Source of the DNA: Flavobacterium psychrotrophum
GTDB taxonomy: Bacteria > Bacteroidota > Bacteroidia > Flavobacteriales > Flavobacteriaceae
Reading direction: 5' to 3'
DNA: 64,000 nucleotides
Assembly: GCF_003403075.1 (NCBI RefSeq)
Contig: NZ_CP031557.1
Location: forward strand, 1,550,001 to 1,614,000
Positions 29,217 to 38,144 of the stretch are shown here, in pieces. The translations under genes were made by a program, and so were the position numbers. Position 1 is the first letter of the stretch. Every line of letters begins with the position of its first letter. The notes under the pieces are model-generated. The model did no database searches and was not told the DNA's origin. It saw only the letters and a list, made by a program, of their open reading frames with translations.

Positions 29217-30881
29217 ATGAAAAAAAATATATTGCTTCTGGCAATTACCTTTATTACAGCGCAATTACACGCTCAGGATTATTTAAAGCCTATTGATTCT
29301 ATCGTAAAGCTATACGCAGGAAAAGAGATACCCGGCTTCGCCGTTTTAGTGAGTAAAAATGGTAAAACCCTTTACAGCAGAAATGCGGGATATGCCAATC
29401 TTGAAAAGAAAGAGAAGATAACTGATAAAACGGTATTTGCACTTGCATCCACATCCAAGCAATTTACGGCTGCATGTATCGTACTTTTGGAAAAACAGGG
29501 CAAGCTAAGCCTTGATGATAACCTTAGAAAGTATATGCCGGAATTTCCAGAGTATGCCGAAAAAATAACAATTAACCAACTGCTGAACCACACCGCAGGC
29601 CTTAAAGACCATCGTGCCCTTGCAATGTTTAGAGGTGAGAAATCAGATGAATATAATTCATCTGCCATTAAAGACATGCTCACGGCACAGGAACTAAACT
29701 ACCAGCCCGGAGAAAAGTGGAGCTACAGTAATTCGGGTTACTGGTGCCTGGCGCAGATTGTAGAAAAGGTATCGGGTCAGAGTGTCGCGCTTTTTGCAGA
29801 AAAAAATATCTTTAAGCCCCTGGGGATGAAAGATACGCGCTATGTTACAAAACCGGACAACAAAGTGAAAAATGCCGCTGCGGGTTATCAAAATGACGGA
29901 ACACATTATAATCCAAGTGATGTAGATGAATATGCAGTAGGTGGCGCAGGTGTCTACAGCACAGCAAAGGATTTACAAAAGTGGTTAGCTGAAATGGAAT
30001 CACACCGTGTATTCGGACCAGCTTTCTGGAATACGATGACAGCTGAGAATCCGGCTCAGGGTAAAGGTTTTGCCTATACTAAGGGACTTTTTAATTTTAA
30101 ATATGCCGGGCGCACGATGATTAGCCATGGTGGTGATGTGGTAGGCTTTCATCCCATAACCGCTTATTTCCCGGCAGAAAAAATTGGGGTAGTAATTTTA
30201 GGAAATGATGACGATTTTAAACGTTATGAGATATTAGGCGCAGCCGTTGACCTGTTATTGGGTGATACATACGACTATCCAAAGGTAGAGAACAGTATTA
30301 CGGAAAAACAGAACGATGAAGATAAAACCATTACGGTAAGCCCATCACTTTTGGAAAGCTACGCCGGTAATTATGAACTTACACCGGGCTTTACCATAGC
30401 AATTGTGGTTGAGAATGGAACGCTGAGGCTTACACAACTGTGGGATCTCACCAGTGTACTGGTGAAACCTTCAAATGAAACCCACCATTTTGAAATTGCC
30501 GGTGCCAATCTTGCTTTTAGTAATTTCGAAGCAGGTAAGGCTACACAGTTGCACATTGTCACCAGTGAGGAAGACAGTGTTTATAATCGTATGGACAAAG
30601 AACCCGACTTCACACTATATGATAAATATGCCGGAACATTTTACTGCAAGGCTTTAAAAGCCACTATAACATTCTTTACAGAAAAAGGAATATTATATTA
30701 CAAACTTAAAAATAGCGAACCCTTTATTGCCAGCCCTCCCGATAGTGAAGGCGCATTTTCTACGTCTCACGGTTCAATACTATTTAAGGTAGAAGCATCG
30801 GGCAATGTTACCGGTTTTCTGCTTAATCATGAAAGGGTATTAAACATGGAGTTCCTTAAGCAGGAATTAATTAAGGCCTAG
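29217..30881 (+). CDS. Second exported serine hydrolase of the beta-lactamase fold
   Basis: 554 residues with an N-terminal signal (MKKNILLLAITFITAQLHAQ). Active-site motifs are SxxK in ASTSKQFTAACIVLLEKQG, YSN in YSNSGYWCLAQIVEKVSG, and SHGGDVVGFH for the third box. After about residue 370 come two beta-type C-terminal modules of the sort found on many Bacteroidota members of this family. It is related to, but not a recent copy of, the gene 61 bp upstream, and is probably in the same TetR-controlled transcript. Confidence 0.9.
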   Translation: MKKNILLLAITFITAQLHAQDYLKPIDSIVKLYAGKEIPGFAVLVSKNGKTLYSRNAGYANLEKKEKITDKTVFALASTSKQFTAACIVLLEKQGKLSLDDNLRKYMPEFPEYAEKITINQLLNHTAGLKDHRALAMFRGEKSDEYNSSAIKDMLTAQELNYQPGEKWSYSNSGYWCLAQIVEKVSGQSVALFAEKNIFKPLGMKDTRYVTKPDNKVKNAAAGYQNDGTHYNPSDVDEYAVGGAGVYSTAKDLQKWLAEMESHRVFGPAFWNTMTAENPAQGKGFAYTKGLFNFKYAGRTMISHGGDVVGFHPITAYFPAEKIGVVILGNDDDFKRYEILGAAVDLLLGDTYDYPKVENSITEKQNDEDKTITVSPSLLESYAGNYELTPGFTIAIVVENGTLRLTQLWDLTSVLVKPSNETHHFEIAGANLAFSNFEAGKATQLHIVTSEEDSVYNRMDKEPDFTLYDKYAGTFYCKALKATITFFTEKGILYYKLKNSEPFIASPPDSEGAFSTSHGSILFKVEASGNVTGFLLNHERVLNMEFLKQELIKA

Positions 30882-30997
30882 TTATAAATTCCAAGGCTTT
30901 CCTTTATAAGGTGTTGACTTTCAGGTTAAATATAAAAAAAATGAAATTAAACAATCCATCGAGTTTGCATATTTATAGATATTTAAGATAAACAACT

Positions 30998-32029
30998 ATG
31001 AAACTATCATCAATCACTTTAGCTGTTGCAACACTGATAACCTCTACCATAAACGCGCAAAAAGTCCAAACCACACAAGACAGCATCCGAGAATTCTACG
31101 GAATGGTTTTTCCACTAATGAAAAACAGTTATGTTCAACGAGATAAGGTAGACTGGAAAGACCTGCAGAAAACCGTCAATACAAATCTTTCGCAATATAC
31201 TGATTTTAAAAGTTCGCTAAAAGAGCTGACTACCATTTTTACTACTGCTAATGCCAACCATTGTGCAGTTTATTATAAGGATAAAAAATTCGCAGGAAAC
31301 TTTAAAGGGGTAACAACAGACGATTTTAGCGGGCAATGGCTTAAAAAGTTTCAGAGTAAACCGGGATTTGAGGTAAAAGTGTTAGATAATAAATACGGTT
31401 ACATTTTGTTACCCGGAATTAGTATAAATGGTTCCGGTGAAGAAATTAATAAAGTAGCCCAGCCAATGTATGATGCAATCAACAAAATAAAATCTTCACA
31501 AAAACCGGAAGCATGGATTATTGATTTAAGGCAAAATACCGGTGGCAACTGTGTACCAATGATTTTAGCATTGTATGACCTTTTGGGTGATAACAAAGTT
31601 TGGGGCATCCTAAACGAAAAGAAAAAGTTTGAAAGCAGTGTACGCCTTGATAAGGGCAAGTACATTGAAAAAAAATACACCACTTCGTATGTACACCCTA
31701 ATGGAGCATTAATAGATAAGATTAAAGTGGCCGTGATTATGAACCAGGCAACAGGGAGCTCTGGCGAGGTAACAGCCTTAGCTTTTAAAGGCCGGGAAAA
31801 CACTATTTTTATTGGCGATCATACCAACGGAATGACAACTACTAACACCGTTGTCGAGTTACCTTTTGGTGCCACTTTTGCAATTACCATAGGATATGAC
31901 TGCGATCGCAATGGCAATTATTACGACGTGATTCAACCCGATGTTTCAGTCATCAGGCAAGATAATTTTGATGATTTGCTAAAGGATGGTAACGTACTGG
32001 AGGCTATAAAATTCTTTACTACCATTTAA
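30998..32029 (+). CDS. Exported S41-family peptidase
   Basis: A 343-residue secreted protein with a signal peptide ending around NAQ. The C-terminal half is an S41 (tail-specific/CTP-type) protease core: WIIDLRQNTGGNCVPMI, then the nucleophile region MNQATGSSGEVTALAFKG, then FIGDHTNGMTTTN. No PDZ domain is evident. These enzymes degrade or process envelope proteins. It follows the serine hydrolases by 117 bp and leads into the DUF6624 gene 10 bp later. Confidence 0.88.
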   Translation: MKLSSITLAVATLITSTINAQKVQTTQDSIREFYGMVFPLMKNSYVQRDKVDWKDLQKTVNTNLSQYTDFKSSLKELTTIFTTANANHCAVYYKDKKFAGNFKGVTTDDFSGQWLKKFQSKPGFEVKVLDNKYGYILLPGISINGSGEEINKVAQPMYDAINKIKSSQKPEAWIIDLRQNTGGNCVPMILALYDLLGDNKVWGILNEKKKFESSVRLDKGKYIEKKYTTSYVHPNGALIDKIKVAVIMNQATGSSGEVTALAFKGRENTIFIGDHTNGMTTTNTVVELPFGATFAITIGYDCDRNGNYYDVIQPDVSVIRQDNFDDLLKDGNVLEAIKFFTTI

Positions 32030-32038
32030 GAATAACCT

Positions 32039-32914
32039 ATGGACTTTAGATACATAATACTTTTAGCTGGACTTTTGAACCTAAACTATTGTTTACAGGC
32101 TCAAAACAACACTGAACTGCAAAAAATGGTCGATGCAGACCAACAGGAAAGAGCGGTTAGCAAAATAGACTGGAAAACACTAAACAGCGAAGACAGTCTA
32201 CGGCGGGTACGCGTATTCGAACTCATAAAATCCGGCGGGGTGCAGACCGGTCAGGACCACCTGAATGTGGGTATTATTTTTCAGCATGGCAACGATACCA
32301 TTTCCTCAGCAATGGCTGTAAAGAGTTTTGAAACGGCTATAAAATTAGACAGCACCGTCAACCGCTGGTGGTATGCTGCTGCTGTAGACAGGGACTTAAT
32401 GCGCCGAAAAAAACCACAGGTTTATGGCACTCAGTTTATACAGGACCGGGATTCAGGAAAATGGAAACGGTATGAAATAGATTCCACAAAAGTAACCGAT
32501 GCCCAAAGGGTATATTATTACGTAGAAACCCTGGCTGCCCAACGTGAAAAGGAATGGAGAATGAATTTGAAACCAATTTCCGAAACGTACCAAAAAAATA
32601 AATCAATTGAGGAAACTATAGAAAGTATCAGAGAACAACACCGTAAGGGCAGGCTTTCTCAATACAGCCTTGAGGAAGAAATAAATCAATTTGGCTATGA
32701 GCTGATGACGAACAATAAAGATGAGGAAGCGTTACGGATATTTAAACTTAACACAGAGCTTTATCCTGATTCTTTCAATACTTACGATAGTTACGGAGAA
32801 ATCCTGATGAAAATGGGAAAGAAAAAGGCAGCCATAAAAGCATACAAGCATTCTTTGGAATTAAATCCGGCTAATGAAAATGCAAAACAAATTATTCAGT
32901 TAAACAAACGGTAA
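32039..32914 (+). CDS. Exported DUF6624/TPR protein
   Basis: A 291-residue protein with a signal peptide (to about residue 22). The first half matches the DUF6624 pattern: GVQTGQDHLNVGIIFQHG and NRWWYAAAVDRDLMRRKK. The C-terminus carries one or two TPR units (SFNTYDSYGEILMKMGKKKA and the following helix). Its start is 9 bp after the S41 peptidase stop codon, so the two are co-transcribed. Function is unknown. Confidence 0.75.
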   Translation: MDFRYIILLAGLLNLNYCLQAQNNTELQKMVDADQQERAVSKIDWKTLNSEDSLRRVRVFELIKSGGVQTGQDHLNVGIIFQHGNDTISSAMAVKSFETAIKLDSTVNRWWYAAAVDRDLMRRKKPQVYGTQFIQDRDSGKWKRYEIDSTKVTDAQRVYYYVETLAAQREKEWRMNLKPISETYQKNKSIEETIESIREQHRKGRLSQYSLEEEINQFGYELMTNNKDEEALRIFKLNTELYPDSFNTYDSYGEILMKMGKKKAAIKAYKHSLELNPANENAKQIIQLNKR

Positions 32915-32996
32915 CTACTGTGTCAAATATTATCTAAACCAAATTTAATAACAAAATACTAAACCGTAAAACAACATCTGAACTATCCAAAATATC

Positions 32997-33503
32997 ATGA
33001 ATAAGATTATTATCGTTTTTATTTCTCTTCTAACCACTGCCGGATTATTCGCACAGGAAAAAGTCTTCTTTTCTGAAACATTTAAAAGTCAAAATCAGGG
33101 CAAATACAAAATTGAAATAAACGAGCTAAAGGAATTGCTCCACATTATGATTGCTATTACAAAATCAGGTCTCGAAAATGATGACATGATTCAACAAAAT
33201 GGACAGTATTACGAAGATGTCCTGGCACACTTTAAGCCTTATGAAAATGAAGATATAATAAAGACTTTCGATTCGTTGATGGTATCATCCCTCTATAATT
33301 ATATCTTCCTGACGGGAAATGCCATTACCTATGATTTTAAAGGAAACAAGCTGCGAAAAAGCGATACTTTTATTTTTACAGCTACAGGGGTAGGAGGTGA
33401 GCATATCACTTTAAACCCAATAACAACGTACAGAAAACAGATTGAGGCATTTGCCAGAAAATCCGGGTTTCGGAAGTTTTACTGGATATACCAATTAAAT
33501 TGA
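32997..33503 (+). CDS. Exported protein of unknown function, 3' end at an IS junction
   Basis: 168 residues with a signal peptide (MNKIIIVFISLLTTAGLFAQ). No family recognised. Its TGA stop is the first triplet of the IS21 left end (TGACCCCC at 33501), so the original gene has probably been cut and uses a stop supplied by the insertion sequence. How much is missing cannot be judged. It belongs with the exported hydrolases upstream. Confidence 0.6.
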   Translation: MNKIIIVFISLLTTAGLFAQEKVFFSETFKSQNQGKYKIEINELKELLHIMIAITKSGLENDDMIQQNGQYYEDVLAHFKPYENEDIIKTFDSLMVSSLYNYIFLTGNAITYDFKGNKLRKSDTFIFTATGVGGEHITLNPITTYRKQIEAFARKSGFRKFYWIYQLN

Positions 33504-33621
33504 CCCCCTCTCGCCAGAGCAAATTGACCCCTTAGAGTTGTTGACAAAAAAGAGTAAAAGTTGTAGTTCGTTGCAGGCTTTAAAAACGGTAGTTTTTAGT
33601 CCTGGTTATTCACTAATATTT

Positions 33622-34368
33622 TTACAAAAATACATTATCTGATTTAGATTTTCTTCTCCTTAAAGATTCACCATAGAGTTCCAGCCTTAAATAGTGATGA
33701 ACAATACGGTCAAGTACTGCGTCAGCTATGGTTTTCTCACCGATTATATCATACCATTGCTTTACCGGTATTTGGGAAGTAAGCATCGTAGAGCGTTTCT
33801 GGTGGCGGTCTTCTATAATATCAAGCAGTATAAGCCTTGACTGGGGGTCGAAGGGTTGCAGTCCAAAGTCGTCGAGTATCAGCAGGTCTACACGTTCTAT
33901 ACGCTTAAGTTCAGCCAGTAAGGTGCCTTTTGCCTTGGCTAGTTTAAGCTGCCCCATAAATTTAGCGGTGTTGACGTACATTACTTTAAAGCTGTTTTGG
34001 CAAGCCTGGTAGCCCAGTGCTGTTGCGAGGTAGCTTTTGCCTGTACCGGTAGATCCGGTAATAAATATATCCTTATGTTCTTTTATAAAGTCAAGGCCTG
34101 CAAGCCTGTGGAACTGGTTTTTATCCAGACCCCGGTCAATAGCATAATCTACCTCTTCCAACGAAGCTTTGTAACGGAAGCCCGCTGCCTTAATGGCCCG
34201 TTCTATATTTCGGTTACGTCGGTCATCCCATTCGCTGGCTATTAAAAAAGCTATGAACTGGTCTGGTGTAAGCGATTCTTTTAGGGAAGTTTCCAGATTG
34301 GTTTTAAAGGCATCATACATGCCATATAAGCGCAACTGGCGCATCTTGTCTAACGTTTCATTATTCAT
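33622..34368 (-). CDS. istB: IS21 helper ATPase IstB
   Basis: A 248-residue AAA+ ATPase that partners the IstA transposase and selects target DNA. The Walker A GSTGTGKS is at about 104-111, and Walker B is LLILDDFG followed by sensor-type STMLTSQIPVKQWYD. The N-terminal region (MRQLRLYGMYDAFK) is the IstA-contacting helix set. It appears intact. Confidence 0.96.
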   Translation of the reverse strand: MNNETLDKMRQLRLYGMYDAFKTNLETSLKESLTPDQFIAFLIASEWDDRRNRNIERAIKAAGFRYKASLEEVDYAIDRGLDKNQFHRLAGLDFIKEHKDIFITGSTGTGKSYLATALGYQACQNSFKVMYVNTAKFMGQLKLAKAKGTLLAELKRIERVDLLILDDFGLQPFDPQSRLILLDIIEDRHQKRSTMLTSQIPVKQWYDIIGEKTIADAVLDRIVHHYLRLELYGESLRRRKSKSDNVFL

Positions 34369-34470
34369 GGTCTTTATTATTTTAATAGTAATGATTATTG
34401 GTAATATTCTCTTCCACGGATGTTATTGTGCGGGGGTATTTCTGTTAACTCTTCTTCAGCCTGAAGCTGG

Positions 34471-35925
34471 TCAAGGCGCTTGCGCAGTATCTCCGTAATT
34501 GTACTGGCTAAGGTTCATTGCCCAACGGCAGGCATTGGTAAGCCTTTCGGCGCCTACACGTCTTGAAAAGCTTAAGATACCCGAACAGGATTTATAAGCC
34601 TGCTCGGGATAGGGTTTAAGTTCCAGTACTTTGCTTATATAAAGAGCTACATCCTCGTGTATGGCCTGTGCCTGCTGTATAAACTTCTCGGGGCTCCATT
34701 CGGTAAGGAAGCGGTGTTGTGAGGCAAGGTGGTCTTCATTGGTTGTGTAGTGGTATTTGCTCCTTATTCGCTCATGGCAGGCAATCATGGTATACTGATA
34801 ATAAACCTTTACCAATGCCGTTGTGTAAAGTATCTTTACCTTTTTGCCGATGTAGGTATAAGGTACGCTGTAGTAATGTATGTCTTCCCCCAGACGTATG
34901 TAGCCGTTTTTCATAACGGTAACCATTACCTGCTTGTGAACCTGATAATCAATAGGGTTTAAAGCAGATAAGGCTTCGCGCTCTATCTCCTCGAACTGTT
35001 CCCTACGGGAGTAGCTGCGCCCGGAGAAAGGCTTGTTATTATGCATTTCAAGTGCTGGGAGTATTGATTCGTTAAGGGATACAAGAGTATCGAAGCTATG
35101 ACCTTCCAGACGGGTGTAAATGCTGCGGTAGATTAGTTTTACTGCACCTTCTACTAAAGACTTGTCACGGGGTTTATAAACACGTGCAGGCACTATAGTA
35201 ACGCCGTAGTGTTCAGCAAAAGCAGCAAATTCATCATTAAGCACTGCTTCATATTTGCTGCCCCGTGTTACTGCCGAACGAAGGTTGTCCGGCACGATGG
35301 CCTTTGGCACACCACCAAAGTAACGCAACGCATTTTGGCAGGCAAGGATCAGGTCTTCTTTACGCTGGCTATCCACGGCTTCCACGTAGGTAAGCTGGCT
35401 ACAGCCCAGTATGGCAACAAAAACCTCTACATCGCGTGCAGCCTCACCCTGGCCAACCTTCAGCTTGCTGCCAGCAAAATCAATATACATCTTATCGCCC
35501 GCCTTGTGCTCCACATGCATGACTGGCCGGGCGAGTTGCAGGTAAGTATGGATGGCATTATTAAAACTGGAACGGCTATAACCATCTGGATATCTCTCAA
35601 GGTATTCCTTATAGAGCAGTTCCCTGGTCATACCTTTCTTTTTAAGCCTTTTACATAGCTCAGGCAGTAATGGCTCTAACTCCTGCATACGTGGGCTGCT
35701 ATGGATTTTGGCAACAGGAGTAGTAAAAATGATAGAGAGTTCGCTGTCGCTTTTGGCGCTAAAGGCCTCAAAATCTATATCCAGACCGTTCCAGATGCGG
35801 ACATATTTCTTGATTGTGTTGCGGGAGGTGCCCACCATCCCGTGGATTGTTTTGATCCCCGTCCCCTGGCAATACAGGCGGATGATCTGTCTTAATTTAT
35901 TCATTTTTATCGGCTTATTGGACAT
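34471..35925 (-). CDS. istA: IS21 transposase IstA, C-terminus frameshifted
   Basis: 484 residues with an N-terminal HTH (IKTIHGMVGTSRNTIKKYVR) and a DDE integrase core (MYIDFAGSKLKVG, AIVPDNLRSAV, KSLVEGAVKLIYRSIY). The frame ends in DTAQAP. In another frame the minus strand continues from about 34490 to a stop at 34395 with ILRKRLDQLQAEEELTEIPP, a normal-looking IstA tail that ends 26 bp before istB. One missing base near 34488-34496 explains this. Activity of the shortened protein is uncertain. Confidence 0.92.
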   Translation of the reverse strand: MSNKPIKMNKLRQIIRLYCQGTGIKTIHGMVGTSRNTIKKYVRIWNGLDIDFEAFSAKSDSELSIIFTTPVAKIHSSPRMQELEPLLPELCKRLKKKGMTRELLYKEYLERYPDGYSRSSFNNAIHTYLQLARPVMHVEHKAGDKMYIDFAGSKLKVGQGEAARDVEVFVAILGCSQLTYVEAVDSQRKEDLILACQNALRYFGGVPKAIVPDNLRSAVTRGSKYEAVLNDEFAAFAEHYGVTIVPARVYKPRDKSLVEGAVKLIYRSIYTRLEGHSFDTLVSLNESILPALEMHNNKPFSGRSYSRREQFEEIEREALSALNPIDYQVHKQVMVTVMKNGYIRLGEDIHYYSVPYTYIGKKVKILYTTALVKVYYQYTMIACHERIRSKYHYTTNEDHLASQHRFLTEWSPEKFIQQAQAIHEDVALYISKVLELKPYPEQAYKSCSGILSFSRRVGAERLTNACRWAMNLSQYNYGDTAQAP

Positions 35926-36113
35926 TCTTACGCAGGTTTAGGTTTATCAAAACGCTAAACTAAACCTTGTTCCAAAGCCGACAACGGGCTACTTTTTTAA
36001 ACTCTTTTGAGGGGGCATTTTCAATTGGCCACAGGGGTCAATTTGCTCTGGCGGAAAGGGGTCATTTTCAGCCGGCGAAAGGGGTCTTTTTGAATCGGTC
36101 AAGAGGGGTCAGT

Positions 36114-36191
36114 TTACACTGGTTTGTCCAGCTTTACGCTCATAAAAGCGTGTTGCCCTGTTGCTTCGTTGAAATTTATATTGTGTGCCAT
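36114..36191 (-). pseudogene. N-terminal stub of a DUF932 protein from a conjugative element
   Basis: ATG at 36191 reads MAHNINFNEATGQHAFMSVK and ends at TAA 36116-36114, 2 bp from the IS21 right end. The opening matches the N-terminus of DUF932 proteins carried by Bacteroidota conjugative elements, which run several hundred residues. The rest is gone, so the IS21 end truncates it. It follows ssb in the same direction after a 25-bp gap. Confidence 0.65.
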
Positions 36192-36216
36192 GATGTTGAG
36201 AATTTAAGGTTATACA

Positions 36217-36711
36217 TTAAAATGGCAGGTCATCGTCAATGGCTGCCCCATTAGGGATTACTTCGGCATCGTACACGGGTGCTGCGGCTGCGTTGGCAGT
36301 TGCTGCTGTGTTGGTATCGGGTAAACCTCCGTTTTGCGGTGCAGCCTGTTGCCCCTGTGCGGGTTGCTGTTGTTGTGGCTGTTGCGCCCCCTGTGCATCG
36401 GGTTTGTTGCCCCCGTGCAGGGTAATATCTGTCGTGTTGAAGTTCAGTCCCGCTTTGGGCTGCCCGTCGTTACCCATCCACGCACGGGCAGACACACGCC
36501 CTGCGAGTTCTACAAGGCTGCCCTTAGTCAGGTACTGCGCCACGCCTGTAGAGAACCAATAGGCACAGTCAAAAAATTCCGTTTGGGTTACTTTTGTCCC
36601 GTTTTTGTCTTTGTAGTCATGGTTTACGGCTACAGAGAAACTCACTACACTTTTGTTGTTTGACAGGCTGCGCACTTCGGCATCCCTTGTCACTCTTCCG
36701 ATAATTGTCAT
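36217..36711 (-). CDS. ssb: Single-stranded DNA-binding protein (mobile-element type)
   Basis: 164 residues when started at MTIIGRVTRDAEV (ATG 36711); eight codons upstream are also open but not family-like. The OB fold (residues 1-105) is followed by a Gln/Pro/Ala-rich linker and the acidic tip DDDLPF that recruits replication proteins. The linker coding is much more G/C-rich than the surroundings. Together with the DUF932 stub it marks conjugative-element DNA, not the housekeeping copy. Confidence 0.92.
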   Translation of the reverse strand: MTIIGRVTRDAEVRSLSNNKSVVSFSVAVNHDYKDKNGTKVTQTEFFDCAYWFSTGVAQYLTKGSLVELAGRVSARAWMGNDGQPKAGLNFNTTDITLHGGNKPDAQGAQQPQQQQPAQGQQAAPQNGGLPDTNTAATANAAAAPVYDAEVIPNGAAIDDDLPF

Positions 36712-36735
36712 AATCGTCCTTATTAAATGATACAT

Positions 36736-36908
36736 TCGTTTTGTATCTCCCTCCAGTCCTCAAATGTGGCAGTCCTGCCTCGCTTGCGCTCCGCATAACT
36801 TTTTCCCAAAAGAAATTCTCATGACTAAACACATTTTTTTAGAGTCACCAACAGGCATGAAAAAGGCATCGCATATCTCAGTACTTTAGTGTATCAAATA
36901 TTGAGACT
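36736..36908 (+). other. Non-coding left flank of the IS110 transposase (candidate bridge RNA region)
   Basis: About 170 bp between ssb and the transposase with no credible gene; part is presumably the ssb promoter. In IS110-group elements, the non-coding end upstream of the transposase encodes the bridge RNA that pairs with donor and target DNA. I did not fold the RNA or fix the element boundary, so this is a location to test. Confidence 0.35.
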
Positions 36909-38144
36909 ATGAAGGCACAAGTAAATTTTCCCCAAGTTATTGAGCGTGGATGTGGTATGGATGTACATCGCGATACAGTCGTAGTTACTGTAATGGGAGT
37001 AGGTATAACTGTTGAGACACGTTCTTTCACAACCTACACGAATAGTTTACGCTCCTTGAGAGATTGGCTCATTTCCTTAAATATTACTCATATGGCAATA
37101 GAAAGTACCGGGATTTATTGGAAACCGGTCTACAATATTCTTGAGCAGGATTTTGAGGTAATCTTAGTCAATGCCCGCCATGTAAAGAACGTACCGGGCC
37201 ATAAAACCGATAAGAAAGATAGTCGATGGCTTGCTAAACTTCTAATCAGCGGCCTTTTGAAAGCAAGTTTCATCCCACCAAAAGATATCCGGGATATGCG
37301 AGACCTTACCCGTTACCGTAAGAAATTGGTTCAAAATGCAGCAGCTGACCGCAATCGCTTTGAGAAAATATTACAGGATGCAAATTTCAAACTGAGCAAT
37401 GTTATCAGTGACATTTTTGGTAAATCTGGAACCCTATTAATTAATGCGCTCATTGATGGAGTTGATGACTTTAATCTCCTTTTATCTCTATGCCATGGAA
37501 GAATCAAAAAGAAAAGAGAAATACTGTATGAATCTCTTCAGGGAGTACTCACAGATAATCATAAATACATGCTAAATGCTATTCGAACCAATCTTTATAA
37601 CACTCTGTTAAAAATTGAATCGGTTGATAGCCAGCTACTCCAATTATCACAGCCATATGGTACTGAGTTAGAATTATTAAAGACTATGCCAGGACTCAAT
37701 CAAATTAGTGCTACGATGTTGTTGTCGGAAATTGGAGTTGACATGAGTCGTTTTCCAACGGTTAATCACCTTGCATCATGGGCTGGAATATGCCCGGGCA
37801 ATAATGAGAGTGCCGGCAAAAGCCGCTCTTCAAGAACTAACCAAGGCAATCAATACATCAAACCAATTTTAGTCGAGTGTGCCTGGGCTGCCTCTCATGT
37901 TAAAAACAGCTACCTAAAGAAAAAATATGAAAGTTTAATAGGCAGACGTGGCAAAAAGCGGGCATTAATCGCAGTAGGACATAAAATGCTTAATGCAGCA
38001 TATTACATCATCAGGGACAAAGTCCCGTATCAGGATTTAGGATATGAATATCTTGACTCTCGGAAAAAGCAAAAACAGATACAGTCATACATAGACAAAT
38101 TAAAGGACTTAGGGGTAGATATTGAAATCCCTAATATCCAATAA
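36909..38144 (+). CDS. IS110-family transposase
   Basis: A 411-residue DEDD recombinase, apparently full length. The N-terminal RuvC-like domain has GCGMDVHRDTVVVTVMG (D), AIESTGIYWKPVYNIL (E) and GHKTDKKDSRWLAKLL (D-x-x-D). The C-terminal Tnp_20 domain has MPGLNQISATMLLSEIG, LASWAGICPGNNESAGKSRS with the candidate catalytic Ser, and NQYIKPILVECAWAAS. IS110 elements lack terminal inverted repeats and usually make no target duplication, so edges cannot be set by eye. Confidence 0.95.
   Translation: MKAQVNFPQVIERGCGMDVHRDTVVVTVMGVGITVETRSFTTYTNSLRSLRDWLISLNITHMAIESTGIYWKPVYNILEQDFEVILVNARHVKNVPGHKTDKKDSRWLAKLLISGLLKASFIPPKDIRDMRDLTRYRKKLVQNAAADRNRFEKILQDANFKLSNVISDIFGKSGTLLINALIDGVDDFNLLLSLCHGRIKKKREILYESLQGVLTDNHKYMLNAIRTNLYNTLLKIESVDSQLLQLSQPYGTELELLKTMPGLNQISATMLLSEIGVDMSRFPTVNHLASWAGICPGNNESAGKSRSSRTNQGNQYIKPILVECAWAASHVKNSYLKKKYESLIGRRGKKRALIAVGHKMLNAAYYIIRDKVPYQDLGYEYLDSRKKQKQIQSYIDKLKDLGVDIEIPNIQ

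Larger units (their letters stand above)
33501..36111. mobile_element. IS21-family insertion sequence
   Basis: About 2.6 kb with istA and istB on the minus strand and multi-repeat ends. The left end reads TGACCCCCTCTCGCCAGAGC, and the right end, read inward on the minus strand, is TGACCCCTCTTGACCG. Further in on the right, CGCCAGAGCAAATTGACCCC recurs on the minus strand, matching the left end, and several TGACCCC or GACCCC units repeat. This terminal-repeat array is typical of IS21. No short target duplication is seen: AAAT flanks the left and GTTT the right. Confidence 0.92.

Noticed and set aside
27744-30881. Reading the two serine hydrolases as antibiotic-resistance beta-lactamases
   Set aside because: The fold motifs fit a large family of peptidases and esterases; nothing in the sequence points to beta-lactam hydrolysis.
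33501-36111. Target-site duplication for the IS21 element
   Set aside because: Flanking tetramers differ (AAAT and GTTT), and nearby longer matches were not found.
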